Below are positions 10,550 to 19,756 of a stretch of DNA of 64,000 nt, one piece after another (position 1 is the first letter of the stretch; each line of letters starts with the position of its first letter). The translations under genes were made by a program, and so were the position numbers. The DNA lies in assembly GCA_002748755.1 (NCBI GenBank), contig PDTD01000009.1, forward strand, positions 78,046 to 142,045, given 5' to 3'. This DNA is from Desulfobulbus propionicus. Its GTDB lineage: Bacteria > Desulfobacterota > Desulfobulbia > Desulfobulbales > Desulfobulbaceae. The notes beneath the pieces were generated by a model. It had not been told where the DNA came from, did no database searches, and saw only the letters and a list, made by a program, of their open reading frames with translations.

Positions 10550-11713
10550 TTAGACACCCGCAGCATCCTTGAGTGCCTCGGCCTTGTCTGTTTTTTCCCA
10601 GGTAAACTCTGGCAGTTCCCTGCCGAAATGTCCATAAGCGGCTGTTTTTGCGTAGATGGGGCGCAAAAGATCAAGCTGTTGAATAATAGCCTTGGGCCGC
10701 AGATCAAACACCTGCCGGACAACCTGGACTAAACGGCTTTCATCAATTGTTCCAGTGCCGAATGTTTTTATATTGATGGACACCGGCTGGGAAATACCAA
10801 TGGCATACGCAACCTGTACCTCGACCTCAGTTGCCAGACCGGCTGCAACAATATTCTTGGCCACATACCTGCCCATATAGGAAGAGGAGCGATCCACCTT
10901 GGATGGATCCTTACCAGAGAAAGCCCCGCCGCCATGGGAACCACGACCACCGTAAGAATCAACGATAATCTTACGTCCGGTTACTCCGCAATCACCCACT
11001 GGTCCGCCGATAACAAAGCGTCCCGTCGGGTTGATAAAAAATTTGGTTTTATCATCAAGCATCTCACCGGGCAGAATAGGCTTGATAATCTCTTCAATAA
11101 CGGCTTCTTGCAGGTCTTTGTGCGCAACATCAGGAGAATGTTGCGTGGAAAGGACCACAGCCTCAATGCGTTTGGGGGTATTATCTTCGTATTCAATGGT
11201 CACCTGGCTTTTGGCATCAGGTCGCAGCCAAGGAAGAATGCCTGCCTTGCGCACAGTAGCCTGCTGCTGGACCAGTCTGTGGGCATAGGTAATAGGCATG
11301 GGCATGAGCACATCGGTTTCCGAGCAGGCATACCCAAACATAAGTCCCTGGTCACCGGCCCCCTGATCCAGATCAATGCCAGTTCCTTCGTCAACGCCTA
11401 TGGCTATATCCGCCGATTGCTTATCAATGGAGGTCAGGACTGCGCAGGACTGCCAATCAAACCCCATATCAGAAGAATTGTAGCCAATATCGCGAATGGT
11501 TTCACGTACGATATTGGGCATATCGACCCAGGCCGAGGTCGTAATCTCGCCGGCAATCAGGGCCATACCCGTTGTTACCAGGCTCTCGCAGGCCACCCGG
11601 GCGTGTTTGTCCTGCTCCAAAATCGCATCCAGGATATGATCGGATATCTGGTCTGCTACTTTATCAGGATGTCCTTCGGAAACTGATTCCGAGGTAAACA
11701 GATGACTCGACAT
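10550..11713 (-). CDS. metK: S-adenosylmethionine synthetase
   Basis: 387 residues. Makes SAM from methionine and ATP. Characteristic segments are visible: [16 protein letters not shown] at the N terminus, [13 protein letters not shown] (ATP/methionine-binding), [16 protein letters not shown] (the P-loop-like phosphate-binding loop) and the C-terminal AAYGHFGR. Length fits the family. GAGAGGA sits just upstream of the ATG. It is the first gene of a metK-ahcY pair. I searched the roughly 400-base leader for SAM riboswitch cores by eye and did not recognise one. Confidence 0.97.
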   Translation of the reverse strand: MSSHLFTSESVSEGHPDKVADQISDHILDAILEQDKHARVACESLVTTGMALIAGEITTSAWVDMPNIVRETIRDIGYNSSDMGFDWQSCAVLTSIDKQSADIAIGVDEGTGIDLDQGAGDQGLMFGYACSETDVLMPMPITYAHRLVQQQATVRKAGILPWLRPDAKSQVTIEYEDNTPKRIEAVVLSTQHSPDVAHKDLQEAVIEEIIKPILPGEMLDDKTKFFINPTGRFVIGGPVGDCGVTGRKIIVDSYGGRGSHGGGAFSGKDPSKVDRSSSYMGRYVAKNIVAAGLATEVEVQVAYAIGISQPVSINIKTFGTGTIDESRLVQVVRQVFDLRPKAIIQQLDLLRPIYAKTAAYGHFGRELPEFTWEKTDKAEALKDAAGV

Positions 11714-12252
11714 ATGCTTTTCCTCTCGTTTAAAAAAATATTAAAATCGGCGTCTCAATCAAGAGCTGATGGTACACTTGCAGGCACTCTATGCCAGATG
11801 TGGGAAACAGTACAATTCGGTCTCAATTCCTGAAGATACAACCATCGTCTTGGGCACAAACTGTACCCCAACGGTATACGCAAACAGGTGCAGATTGTCC
11901 TGTTGATGTATAGGTATACACCTGAGAAACCATGTAGAATTGCTCCTTCTAAATTATTGAGTCTACACCTCCCTTTCGGAATATTCAAGGTCATCTTGCA
12001 CAATATGCAGTCCGAGAGGGCGGTGCTGCCGACCACAATAACAGCCCGACCACGGATTCTTGATCCACAGAGTACCTGTTTTACTTGTTGCCCCAAACCA
12101 GTCTGACTGCTAGCCCGGATTGCTCATCAGCTCAGTCTTTTTTCTCAGATGAGACAAAATGTTCATGAAAAATAAGGGTTACCTGCCCTCACATACTGCG
12201 CAAACCCCTCGGGGAACCCGTGTATGCACACAGACTTTGTATCCGCGTAGGT
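11714..12252. other. Intergenic region upstream of metK
   Basis: 539 bases without a convincing gene. The metK Shine-Dalgarno is at its left edge and an AT-rich stretch (near 11730-11752) lies just upstream. A short internally deleted family A repeat sits at 12111-12181. Reading frames here translate to low-complexity, cysteine-rich products typical of non-coding DNA. Confidence 0.5.
12111..12181 (+). repeat. Family A repeat, internally deleted (71 bp)
   Basis: Left end TAGCCCGGATTGCTCATCAG is joined directly to the right end (TCTTTTTTCTCAGATGAGAC, then TTCATGAAAAATAAGGGTTA). About 150 bp of the interior of the complete element is absent, yet both inverted termini are kept, as in MITE deletion derivatives. 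Confidence 0.75.
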
Positions 12253-13182
12253 TCAGGATAAAAGGAATCTCTGCAGACTGCTTCGTACAAAACGAAAAGG
12301 GTTGAACCGAACCGGCATCAGTTCAGAGGGTACCTGAAAGCCTTCTATTTGGTATCCTGGATTCTCCCCTGTCAACCAGGTACAAGCGCCCATGGTCGTC
12401 CCTTCCAGTCCCTGCTTCACAGCAGCGTTCCACAGCGGACAGGAGTGTGAAGCAACACCAAGGACATGTAAAAGCACGGTTTCAAGAGCCACGGGGTTTT
12501 GCCCGGCAGCAAGTATCCCGGCGGGAAACGGTACTCCGTGCACTGGCCCGTTTTTGTGCATGGCCTCAATGCCGTCAACGAGGGAAATAGATGGCGCCAG
12601 TACCAGGGGGAGTTGGACTATCAGGTCGGCAAATCGGCCGCTTTCCCCTCCATGTATCATATGCCACCAGGCTTTTCGTATTCCAGCCACGCAGCCGTAA
12701 TAATTCTTAATCGCCAGGGTTACCCTGGTTTGAACATGGGCCTTGCATTTGGGGAGGTTGACCAACAGATCACACTCCAGGGCCCTGGCCGCGACCTTAA
12801 CGGTTTCACCGCTGGGCAACGTTCGGGAGACGAGCCGGTCAAACTCCACAATGGTAACCCCGAGTGCATCGAGGGCCTCAGTAAGCTGCAGGCTGTCGAG
12901 GACCGAGGCTGCACTCCCAAAGGCTGGAGAATCACCCACTTGAACCCGTGCGCCCTGGTCCAGAAACCACTTCGATACAGCAAGAATAACCGCCCGATTG
13001 GTACAGGATAGCGGACCGCCGCGGGCAGTAATCAGGTTTGGCTTGAGCAGGACGAGGGCCCCTTTAAGCTCTTGCGGATACAGGGTTTGTGTCAGCATCT
13101 CAGAGAGAAGAGGAGAAAAATCAGGTGCAGCATATTCCTCGACCCTGGCCAGGATGGCGACAGGCATGGTTTCGCGAATCAT
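12253..13182 (-). CDS. DUF362 domain protein
   Basis: 309 residues covered by a DUF362 domain: VLLKPNLITARGGP near residue 45, QVGDSPAFGSAASVL near 80, LVNLPKCKAHVQTRVTLAIKN near 140 and a C-terminal GQNPVALETVLLHVLGV. DUF362 proteins are widespread in anaerobes and often carry ferredoxin-like clusters; this copy has no CxxCxxC cluster, so it is the domain alone. Biochemical role unknown. A strong rho-independent terminator lies only 31 bases upstream of the ATG on the same strand, so either transcription starts in that tiny gap or expression depends on read-through (attenuation). The upstream ribosome site is weak. Confidence 0.85.
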   Translation of the reverse strand: MIRETMPVAILARVEEYAAPDFSPLLSEMLTQTLYPQELKGALVLLKPNLITARGGPLSCTNRAVILAVSKWFLDQGARVQVGDSPAFGSAASVLDSLQLTEALDALGVTIVEFDRLVSRTLPSGETVKVAARALECDLLVNLPKCKAHVQTRVTLAIKNYYGCVAGIRKAWWHMIHGGESGRFADLIVQLPLVLAPSISLVDGIEAMHKNGPVHGVPFPAGILAAGQNPVALETVLLHVLGVASHSCPLWNAAVKQGLEGTTMGACTWLTGENPGYQIEGFQVPSELMPVRFNPFRFVRSSLQRFLLS

Positions 13183-13212
13183 AAAACGCTCACGGATTCA
13201 AGGCATACAGGT

Positions 13213-13250
13213 AAAAAAAACCGGCTTGATCCACGAATAAATCAAGCCGG
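13213..13250 (-). terminator. Rho-independent terminator in the DUF362 leader
   Basis: A perfect 10-bp stem, CCGGCTTGAT paired with ATCAAGCCGG, with a 10-base loop, followed on the minus strand by eight T. This is a textbook intrinsic terminator. It lies 31 bases before the DUF362 start and about 440 bases past serA, and could end serA or small-ORF transcripts or act as an attenuator. Confidence 0.9.
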
Positions 13251-13313
13251 AAAAGGAGAGAAGAGATGAAGAATTCATTATAGATATTGCATTGATCGTG
13301 CCAGAAATGATCA

Positions 13314-13350
13314 AAACTGTAAAAACTACCTAACAAACTGTAAAAACTAC
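13314..13350. repeat. Direct repeat of 16 bp, two copies
   Basis: AAACTGTAAAAACTAC occurs at 13314-13329 and again at 13335-13350, a 21-bp period, i.e. two helical turns. It overlaps the end of the possible small ORF below. It could be a protein-binding site or a local duplication. Confidence 0.7.
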
Positions 13351-13443
13351 TTTTACTTCCAAAATACCGCCGCCACCTCCTCCTGAAGAGTGGACATAGA
13401 GTTCAAGTTTTTTAACACTTTTCCACCTGTCCTCCTGGCTCAA
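13330..13443 (-). CDS. Possible 37-residue small protein or leader peptide
   Basis: A minus-strand frame from a TTG at 13443, with GAGG eight bases upstream, to a TAG at 13330 encodes 37 residues beginning MSQEDRWKSVKKLELYVH, then SS, six consecutive glycines (codons gga gga ggt ggc ggc ggt) and ILEVKVVFTVC. No family recognised. The composition is more protein-like than the other frames here. A strong terminator begins 80 bases downstream and the DUF362 gene follows, so a leader peptide controlling attenuation is one possibility; a free-standing small protein or chance ORF are others. The start is non-ATG, so confidence is low. Confidence 0.25.
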   Translation of the reverse strand: MSQEDRWKSVKKLELYVHSSGGGGGGILEVKVVFTVC

Positions 13444-13526
13444 AGAAAAAACCTCATATTTTCAAAATGTTACAAGCAAGTGTTTTTTTTACTCTCCCTG
13501 CCTCAACGACCGTACATTTGTACTGG

Positions 13527-13642
13527 ACCGGATTTCTCAACAATGATTTTTTGAGATTTGAGCCTGCTCACAGACACCACATACATCTGTTTTGGTCTTT
13601 TTTTCTCAAATAAGACAAATTGTTTGTAAACAATCCGGGATA
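13527..13642 (+). repeat. Family A repeat, internally deleted (116 bp)
   Basis: Left terminus ACCGGATTTCTCA is followed by the conserved distal interior (GGTCTTTTTTTCTCAAATAA) and the right terminus (AACAATCCGGGATA). The proximal interior is lost. It lies 50 bp past the serA stop. Confidence 0.7.
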
Positions 13643-13691
13643 AAATGCGGTCCCTCAAGGCAAGGCAAGTCCGCCACGAATACAAGACACA

Positions 13692-14882
13692 TCAGTGCTG
13701 AAAGCAGATAATCCTGGTTTGCAACACCCCCTCCTGCTTGCAGATCTCGCCCTTAATCTCAGGCGATACCGGGCTGGAGCAGTCTATGATATTATAACCC
13801 AGGGTCCCGTTGCTTTTGTTGGTATAGTTCATGATATTAATACCGTGATTGCTCAGAATATTACTGACCAAGGCTATCACCCCAGGTTGATCCCGGTTAA
13901 TAACGGTTATCCGAGTATGCACGTCCACAGTGGGAATAGTTTCTATGTTAGGAAAGTTAACACTCTGGACAATATTGCCCATTTCCAGGTAGGCTCTCAG
14001 CTCCTTGACCGCCATGGTTGAACAATTCTCCTCGGATTCCGAGGTGGAGGCTCCAAGATGGGGGGTAACAATAATTTTGTCGTGCCCCATGAACCGGGTA
14101 GACGGAAAATCAGAAATATGACCACGTAGTTTTCCACTGGCCAGCGCAGCCAGCACCGCATCTTCATCCACGATGGGGCCACGCGCATAGTTAATCAAGA
14201 GTGCTCCGTCCTTGGCAAACTCCAAAAAATCCTTCTGGGTCACATATCCACGGGTATTCTTGTTCAAAGGGATGTGTACACTAATGAAATCTGCATTTTC
14301 CAGGGCTTCACGGCGTGATCTCGCCAGGATCACCTCAGCAGACAGGTGGTGGATATTATCCATGGCTGGAAAGGGATCAAAGCCGATCACCTTCATATTG
14401 TGATGCAGACCGGCGTTGGCTACGCCCACACCTATTTTCCCCAGTCCTATGACAGCCATTGTCTTGCCAGCCATTTCCTCGCCCTTGAACATCTTCTTTT
14501 GGGCTTCCACTTCCCGATTGACGGCATCATCATCGGCAAGGTTGTTGAGTGTTCGACAAAAAGAAATGCTCCTCTCAACATTGCGCAGCCAAATACCCAA
14601 GGTGGTATAAACCAACTCGACCACGGCATTGGCGTTGGCCCCTGGAGTGTTAAAGACGCAGATTCCCTTCTCGGAAGCCTCTTCAACGGGGATATTGTTC
14701 ACGCCCGCACCCGCCCTGGCAATGGCCAGCAAGTCGGGATACGATGCCAGATCAACCTTTGTGCTTCGCACCACAATTCCGTGTGGATTTGCCTCCTCCG
14801 GGTCAACAGTGTATCTGGAGGTGAAGAGTTGCAAACCCTCCCGGGCAATGGCATTGATGGTTTTAATACGGTACTGTTGCAT
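13692..14882 (-). CDS. serA: Phosphoglycerate dehydrogenase-type 2-hydroxyacid dehydrogenase with ACT domain
   Basis: 396 residues. The NAD-binding loop is MAVIGLGKIGVGVANAGL near 145; the substrate loop RAGAGVNNIPVEEASEKGI lies near 56; the catalytic Arg/Glu/His triad region is visible (INYARGPIVDEDAV, then ISDFPS, then VTPHLGASTSESEEN). A C-terminal ACT domain (TRITVINRDQPGVIALVSNI) closes the protein. This is the short SerA architecture that oxidises 3-phosphoglycerate, the first step of serine synthesis; ACT usually gives serine feedback. The segment NVERSISFCRTLNNLADDD replaces the usual linker, as in the SerA-like subfamily of anaerobes. GAGGGAAAG precedes the ATG. Monocistronic by position. 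Confidence 0.9.
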   Translation of the reverse strand: MQQYRIKTINAIAREGLQLFTSRYTVDPEEANPHGIVVRSTKVDLASYPDLLAIARAGAGVNNIPVEEASEKGICVFNTPGANANAVVELVYTTLGIWLRNVERSISFCRTLNNLADDDAVNREVEAQKKMFKGEEMAGKTMAVIGLGKIGVGVANAGLHHNMKVIGFDPFPAMDNIHHLSAEVILARSRREALENADFISVHIPLNKNTRGYVTQKDFLEFAKDGALLINYARGPIVDEDAVLAALASGKLRGHISDFPSTRFMGHDKIIVTPHLGASTSESEENCSTMAVKELRAYLEMGNIVQSVNFPNIETIPTVDVHTRITVINRDQPGVIALVSNILSNHGINIMNYTNKSNGTLGYNIIDCSSPVSPEIKGEICKQEGVLQTRIICFQH

Positions 14883-15589
14883 GATCTATTCTTTCCCTCA
14901 AACAGTTGATAAATTTCTCTGTGCACCAAGGGCACAGATGTACGCCAGCCCCTCATGCTTTTCCGTAACCTGGCGTAGCCTTCTGCACTCCCGTGCCAAA
15001 CACTCGCAAGACAACAAGAGAACCTACAATGAACAGCGTCTCATTGTCAAGGGCAAGCACTTATCCTGCTGATAAGCCGTTTGTTCGCAGACCAAAAGCC
15101 CTGTTCCACCAGAGTTTCTCCGCTGCATTACCCCTGGATATATACCGAGGGAGCAGCAGAAAAACTGAGCCCTCTAACTTTTCATCTCCTACAAAATGAT
15201 TAAGGTATACCTGAAGGAGCAAAACGCCTCGCACTGATGCCCGGTTAGCCCGGACTCCTCATCAGCTCAGGTGGTGCTGGATGCAAAGTTTTTGCCGCCC
15301 AAAGCCTTTTTCGGAGGTCATTTAGGATATGTTACAGCAGCACGTCCTACGCCTTTGCGCCTTACCTTACGACAAACTTTTTTCAAGAAATAATCTGGAG
15401 TTACTTTTTTAAGCCCCCTGAGCCGGATTTCAGGTCATCTTTGGCTCCGGCGTGATCACCACAGCCTCAACCCAGGCTATGGCAGGTCAGCCTTTTTATG
15501 CAATCGCTCCCAAAAGAAGGCGAGCCACAGTGAAACCTACTCTTGACCACCTTTTCTTTTAATAGGCCCCTCTTTTTTGGTATTCCTGC
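14883..15589. other. Divergent intergenic region between serA and the M1/ChaN gene
   Basis: 707 bases between divergently transcribed genes, so it should hold promoters for both, but I cannot pick a convincing -35/-10 pair. A family A left-end fragment lies at 15246-15290. Further right, GAGCCGGATTTCAGGTC near 15420 resembles a decayed repeat terminus. No open frame looks like a gene. Confidence 0.45.
15246..15290 (+). repeat. Family A repeat, left-end fragment
   Basis: TAGCCCGGACTCCTCATCAG followed by CTCAGGTGGTGCTGG matches the first 45 bases of the complete element, after which similarity stops. No matching right end is found within 250 bp. Confidence 0.65.
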
Positions 15590-18500
15590 ATGCATATTAT
15601 CCTCAGACTATTTCTCCCTGCTGTTTGTTTTGTTCTTCTCATGGCGGCCCTGATCGGTGATGCCGACGCCCGTACAGAAAAAGACATATACCACAGCATC
15701 GAACTCAGCTTTGATCGTACCGCCCATCTTGTACATGCTACCTCCAAAATAGACTTGCCGCCCGGCACCCCCCTGCACCTTGACTGCGGCCGTCTAACCA
15801 TCACCGGGGCACTCATTGAACCCCTGGGTACGACACCCTTGACGATCCATCCAGACACGCACAATCACATCCACATCCCCCCACGAAAAGAACAGCAACA
15901 TGTCTGGGTGAGTTATGCACTGACACTCCCCTCCAAAGGAAGTCATGACAACATCGTCAACGAGGACGGTATAATCCTGGCAGGATTCTGGCACCCACAA
16001 AGCCGAGACAGAATGTACTACTCCTTGCGGGCCCGAATCCCGACTCATTTTTCAGCGGTTGCCGAAACAAACGCTGTGAAAACATACCAAGAAAAGCAGG
16101 AAAAAATTGTGCAGATGGAATCCCCCGTTGCCCTGCGCGCGATGCATTTTGCAGCAGGACCCTACACAGTCCGCTCCCTCACAGTGGGTACCATCACCCT
16201 GTACACCTATTTTTTTTCTGAAGACGATCACCTGGCACAGGCGTACCTGGACAAGGCCCGTGACTATCTCACCTTGTACCAAAGGCTCATAGGCCCTTTT
16301 CCCTATAAACGATACAGCATTGTGGAAAATATCCTGCCAACCGGATACGGTTTACCCGGCTTTACTCTCCTGGGCAGGCAAGTGGTCAGGCTACCTTTTA
16401 TCAAGGACACCTCCCTTGGCCACGAAATCCTCCATAGCTGGTTCGGTAACAGTCTTTTTGTGGATTACGACCACGGCAACTGGGCTGAAGGCCTGACCAG
16501 CTACCTGGCCGATCACCTCTATGCCCAACAGAGGGGACAAGACGTGGCCTATCGCAAACACCAGATCCTGCGCTACAATGCCTGGGTTCCCGACGACAAC
16601 TCACTGAGCCTTCGGGCATTTCGGAGTCCCAGCTGGCATCAAAAGCAGGCTGAACAAATCAGAGCTGTCGGCTATAACAAAGGCACCCTCTTTTTTCACA
16701 TGCTCAAAGAGGAAATCGGTGAGGCAGCTTTTATACAGGCAGTGCGCACACTCTATAACAATCATATTTTTACCATGGTTTCCTGGCATGAACTGGAGGC
16801 TGTTTTCAGCCAGGCAGCCAACAGGGATATGTCCGCCTTTTTCTCCCAGTGGCTCGACAGTAAAAACATCCCTGTACTGGAGCTGAAAGAGGCAACTTTC
16901 CAACAGCATGTCAGCGGGTTCGTGGTCAAATTCACCCTGAGCAACAACCCTCCCTTTGCATTGACCGTTCCTGTTCGTATAACCACTACCCAAGGAACGA
17001 CCTGGCAACAGGTGCGGTTGGAGAAGGAAGAACAAACCTTTACCTTGCAGACAGATGCCCTGCCACTTTCCCTCACCGTGGACCCCGGTTATGATCTCAT
17101 GCGCAAACTGACCGAAAAGGAAACCCCGCCGCTGTTGGCCCATCTCTTTGCATCAACCAGGTTGCGCATACTTGTTTCACCGAGCCTCAGAGATACGGCA
17201 CAGCCAATAGTAGACTACTTCACCAGGCGTGGTGCATCGCTTACAAAGAGTCCGGTAAGCAACAGAGAACTCATGACAGGGGACTGGATTTTTATTGGTG
17301 ACTCCAAAGAGCGCCGTTCCCTCTTCGGCCTCCCCCAGCCCTCACCGTTTCCCATTGCCATTGAAATGCACAAAAATCCTCTCAGTCCGGGAAGCTGCGT
17401 GCTACATATAGACCTGGGAAAAAGTGATGACATGAGACGGATCCTGCGGGTCCTCCCCCATTATCAAAAATACTCCAGCCTGGGCTTTCTTCAAGGCCGG
17501 ATCCAGGAAAAAACCTGCAAACCGAGTGTTGACGGAATCCACACCAGACTCCTCGCCCCTCCAATGGCGCAACCCGCTGCCTCGATTCTCACCTTCGAGC
17601 AACTCATCGATCGCTTGCGTCACGCCAGGGTGGTGTATATTGGCGAAACGCATAGTCAGTACGGTCACCATCTCCTGCAGTTGCAACTCATCCAGGCACT
17701 GCATACGCACCATCCCGATCTCGCCATTGGCCTGGAAATGTTTCCCGCTGCCACCCAACCAGCGCTGGATGCCTATATCCAGGGCGAATTCCCCGACCAG
17801 GCGACCTTTATAGAAAAAACGGCATATCATGATGTCTGGGGCTATGATTACCGGCTGTATAGGGATATTTTCACCTATGCCAACAATCATGGCATCCCCC
17901 TGATTGGGCTCAATACCATCAAGCGTATCCCCTCCACAGTCTTTCAGAGCGGCTCCACCGATGCCTTAGGTGATGGAGATACAGAGTATCTTCCGGAAGC
18001 CCGTTCCCTGATTTTGCCAGGATACCAGGAAGGGCTGGAACCCTTTTTCCAAATGCACAGCCACATCCAAAAGGGTTCACGGGCAGGGTTTCTGCAAGCG
18101 CAGGCTATCTGGGACGAAACCATGGCCGAGCATATTACAAAATACCTGAGCCGCCACCCAAAAAGTGTCATGATCGTGCTTGCCGGCACGGGACATGTCA
18201 ACAAAATGAACGCTATTCCCCCCAGGGTTCTGCAACGCATGGGCCAGGTAGGACAGCTGGTTGTTGTGCCCGACAACGGCAGCCCTGACTTGCAGCCCGA
18301 ACAGTATGATTACCTGGTAACGCCCGTCCCGGTTTCTCTCCCCCCTTCCGGGAAAATAGGTCTTGTACTCAAACAACAGCACAAGAAGGGGCTCCAGGTC
18401 GAACGAGTCAGCCCCCACGGCAAGGCCAAACAGGCAGGAATTGAAAAAAACGATATTATTCGCAGGATCAACAATATGGAGATCACGACGCTGGCCATGC

Positions 18501-18634
18501 TTCGCTACCACCTCATGGACCTGAAGCCAGGCGATTGCGTTGAGGTAGTCCTGGAACGAGATGGAAAGCTGTATACCACAACAGTCGAACTGACTTCCGA
18601 TGTCTCAGGTCGGATGCCACCAATGCACCCCTAA
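15590..18634 (+). CDS. M1-type metallopeptidase / ChaN (Tiki) / PDZ fusion protein
   Basis: 1014 residues with an N-terminal signal peptide (about 1-27), so exported. Residues 30-500 are an M1-like peptidase: zinc motif HEILH at 278-282 and the third ligand E300 in NWAEG, followed by GYNKG, the usual position of the catalytic tyrosine block; the His-to-Glu spacing is one residue shorter than canonical M1. Residues 660-880 are a ChaN/Tiki-superfamily (DUF399) domain with VVYIGETHSQYGHH, IGLEMFP and VLAGTGHVNKMN; ChaN proteins bind haem and may be peptidases. A PDZ domain ends the protein (KGLQVERVSPHGKAKQAGIE, near 920). I infer a periplasmic processing protein. The stop TAA coincides with the first bases of a family A repeat. 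No clear ribosome site. Confidence 0.85.
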   Translation: MHIILRLFLPAVCFVLLMAALIGDADARTEKDIYHSIELSFDRTAHLVHATSKIDLPPGTPLHLDCGRLTITGALIEPLGTTPLTIHPDTHNHIHIPPRKEQQHVWVSYALTLPSKGSHDNIVNEDGIILAGFWHPQSRDRMYYSLRARIPTHFSAVAETNAVKTYQEKQEKIVQMESPVALRAMHFAAGPYTVRSLTVGTITLYTYFFSEDDHLAQAYLDKARDYLTLYQRLIGPFPYKRYSIVENILPTGYGLPGFTLLGRQVVRLPFIKDTSLGHEILHSWFGNSLFVDYDHGNWAEGLTSYLADHLYAQQRGQDVAYRKHQILRYNAWVPDDNSLSLRAFRSPSWHQKQAEQIRAVGYNKGTLFFHMLKEEIGEAAFIQAVRTLYNNHIFTMVSWHELEAVFSQAANRDMSAFFSQWLDSKNIPVLELKEATFQQHVSGFVVKFTLSNNPPFALTVPVRITTTQGTTWQQVRLEKEEQTFTLQTDALPLSLTVDPGYDLMRKLTEKETPPLLAHLFASTRLRILVSPSLRDTAQPIVDYFTRRGASLTKSPVSNRELMTGDWIFIGDSKERRSLFGLPQPSPFPIAIEMHKNPLSPGSCVLHIDLGKSDDMRRILRVLPHYQKYSSLGFLQGRIQEKTCKPSVDGIHTRLLAPPMAQPAASILTFEQLIDRLRHARVVYIGETHSQYGHHLLQLQLIQALHTHHPDLAIGLEMFPAATQPALDAYIQGEFPDQATFIEKTAYHDVWGYDYRLYRDIFTYANNHGIPLIGLNTIKRIPSTVFQSGSTDALGDGDTEYLPEARSLILPGYQEGLEPFFQMHSHIQKGSRAGFLQAQAIWDETMAEHITKYLSRHPKSVMIVLAGTGHVNKMNAIPPRVLQRMGQVGQLVVVPDNGSPDLQPEQYDYLVTPVPVSLPPSGKIGLVLKQQHKKGLQVERVSPHGKAKQAGIEKNDIIRRINNMEITTLAMLRYHLMDLKPGDCVEVVLERDGKLYTTTVELTSDVSGRMPPMHP

Positions 18635-18700
18635 CCCGAAATTCTCATGAACAATTTATTTCATTTGAGAAAAAAGGTGCCCAAGGTCAGCTCAGGGATA
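18632..18700 (-). repeat. Family A repeat, reverse, truncated
   Basis: TAACCCGAAATTCTCATGAA matches the reversed right terminus, followed by CATTTGAGAAAAAA and a short match to the interior (AAGGTCAGCTCAGG). The first three bases are the stop codon of the preceding gene. Confidence 0.65.
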
Positions 18701-18770
18701 ACTTTGAGTGGAACCGGATTGCATGGCGAACATGCGCAGATCGGTACCAATTGTGCATTTGAAATGCGAT

Positions 18771-19550
18771 CTACAAACTGGACAACATATCCAATGCCAG
18801 CCTTGTTTTTGCCACATCGTGCACCCGGATATACTCCACCCCGCGCTGAGCGCAGAGCAATGAAACCAAAGCCGTGGGCCAGTCACGCTCAGAAAGGGAC
18901 AGATCGAACAAATGTTCAAAAAAGGATTTCCTGGAATGTCCGATAAGAATTGGGCAGCCATGCACCTTAAAACGCTCCACCTCTCGCAGAATAGTGGCAT
19001 TATGCTCGGGCAGTTTTCCAAATCCCAATCCAGGATCCAGGATTATATGAGTGCGGGCAATCCCTTTTTGTTCAGCATACCTGATACGTTCGCGAAAAAA
19101 CTTATTTATTGTGTCGATGACATCCTCATACTCCGGGCTCTTTTGCATGGTTTCAGGGGTCCCCTGCATGTGCATAAGGATGACCGGTCCCCTGGATTCG
19201 GCTGCAACCCCAGCCATGGCAGGGTCCTGACGCAACGCTGATATATCATTGATTATATCAGCCCCTGCATCCAAGGCCTGTCTCGCCACCTCAGCCTTGG
19301 TGGTATCTATGGAGATGGGAAGAGTACTCAGAGAACGAACCATCTGCACTGCCGGTATGATTCTGCGCAACTCTTCTGCCACACTCACCGGCTGGGAAAA
19401 GGGTCTGGTTGACTCCCCACCTACATCAATGCAGTCGGCACCCTCTTCAAGAAGTTTCTCGACCTGTATGCGCAGGGCATGTTCGTTCTGGTATCTGCCC
19501 CCATCGGAAAAGGAATCCGGGGTTACATTCAAAATACCCATTATACGCAT
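18771..19550 (-). CDS. folP: Dihydropteroate synthase
   Basis: 259 residues. Condenses p-aminobenzoate with dihydropterin pyrophosphate in folate synthesis. Signature stretches: MGILNVTPDSFSDGG at the N terminus, DVGGESTRP near 40, SIDTTKAEVARQALDAGADI near 80, ILDPGLGFGKLPEHN near 170 and LIGHSRKSFF near 200. AGGAGC lies just upstream of the ATG. The gene follows ftsH on the same strand, a common order, but the two are separated here by about 380 bp filled with two repeat elements. The length is slightly short for the family but no core motif is missing. Confidence 0.96.
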   Translation of the reverse strand: MRIMGILNVTPDSFSDGGRYQNEHALRIQVEKLLEEGADCIDVGGESTRPFSQPVSVAEELRRIIPAVQMVRSLSTLPISIDTTKAEVARQALDAGADIINDISALRQDPAMAGVAAESRGPVILMHMQGTPETMQKSPEYEDVIDTINKFFRERIRYAEQKGIARTHIILDPGLGFGKLPEHNATILREVERFKVHGCPILIGHSRKSFFEHLFDLSLSERDWPTALVSLLCAQRGVEYIRVHDVAKTRLALDMLSSL

Positions 19551-19636
19551 GACATTGCTCCTTAGTTACAATAAAAAACCGGCTGGATACATATCCTGCC
19601 GGTTGCTCCACTGAAGAGGGCTCTTTGGTATCTTCC

Positions 19637-19756
19637 TAGACTGGATTTTCCCTGAACTTTTTATAAAATATAAGCCAACCCTCGAACATCACATCCATTT
19701 GTCATGGTCTCTTTTCTCTCAAAAGAGACACCATACTCATGAGCAGTCCTTACCTA
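19637..19756 (+). repeat. Family A repeat, internally deleted
   Basis: A degenerate left terminus (TAGACTGGATTTT) near 19637 is followed by the conserved right portion (TGGTCTCTTTTCTCTCAAAA, then GAGACACCATACTCATGAGC). Its right end overlaps the start of the family B element, so one element inserted at the end of the other. Confidence 0.55.

Noticed and set aside
10934-11686. A 250-codon open frame on the plus strand
   Set aside because: Antisense shadow of metK; no domain and no ribosome site.
11714-12110. SAM riboswitch upstream of metK
   Set aside because: I looked for SAM-I, SAM-II and SAM-IV core sequences on the minus strand by eye and found none.
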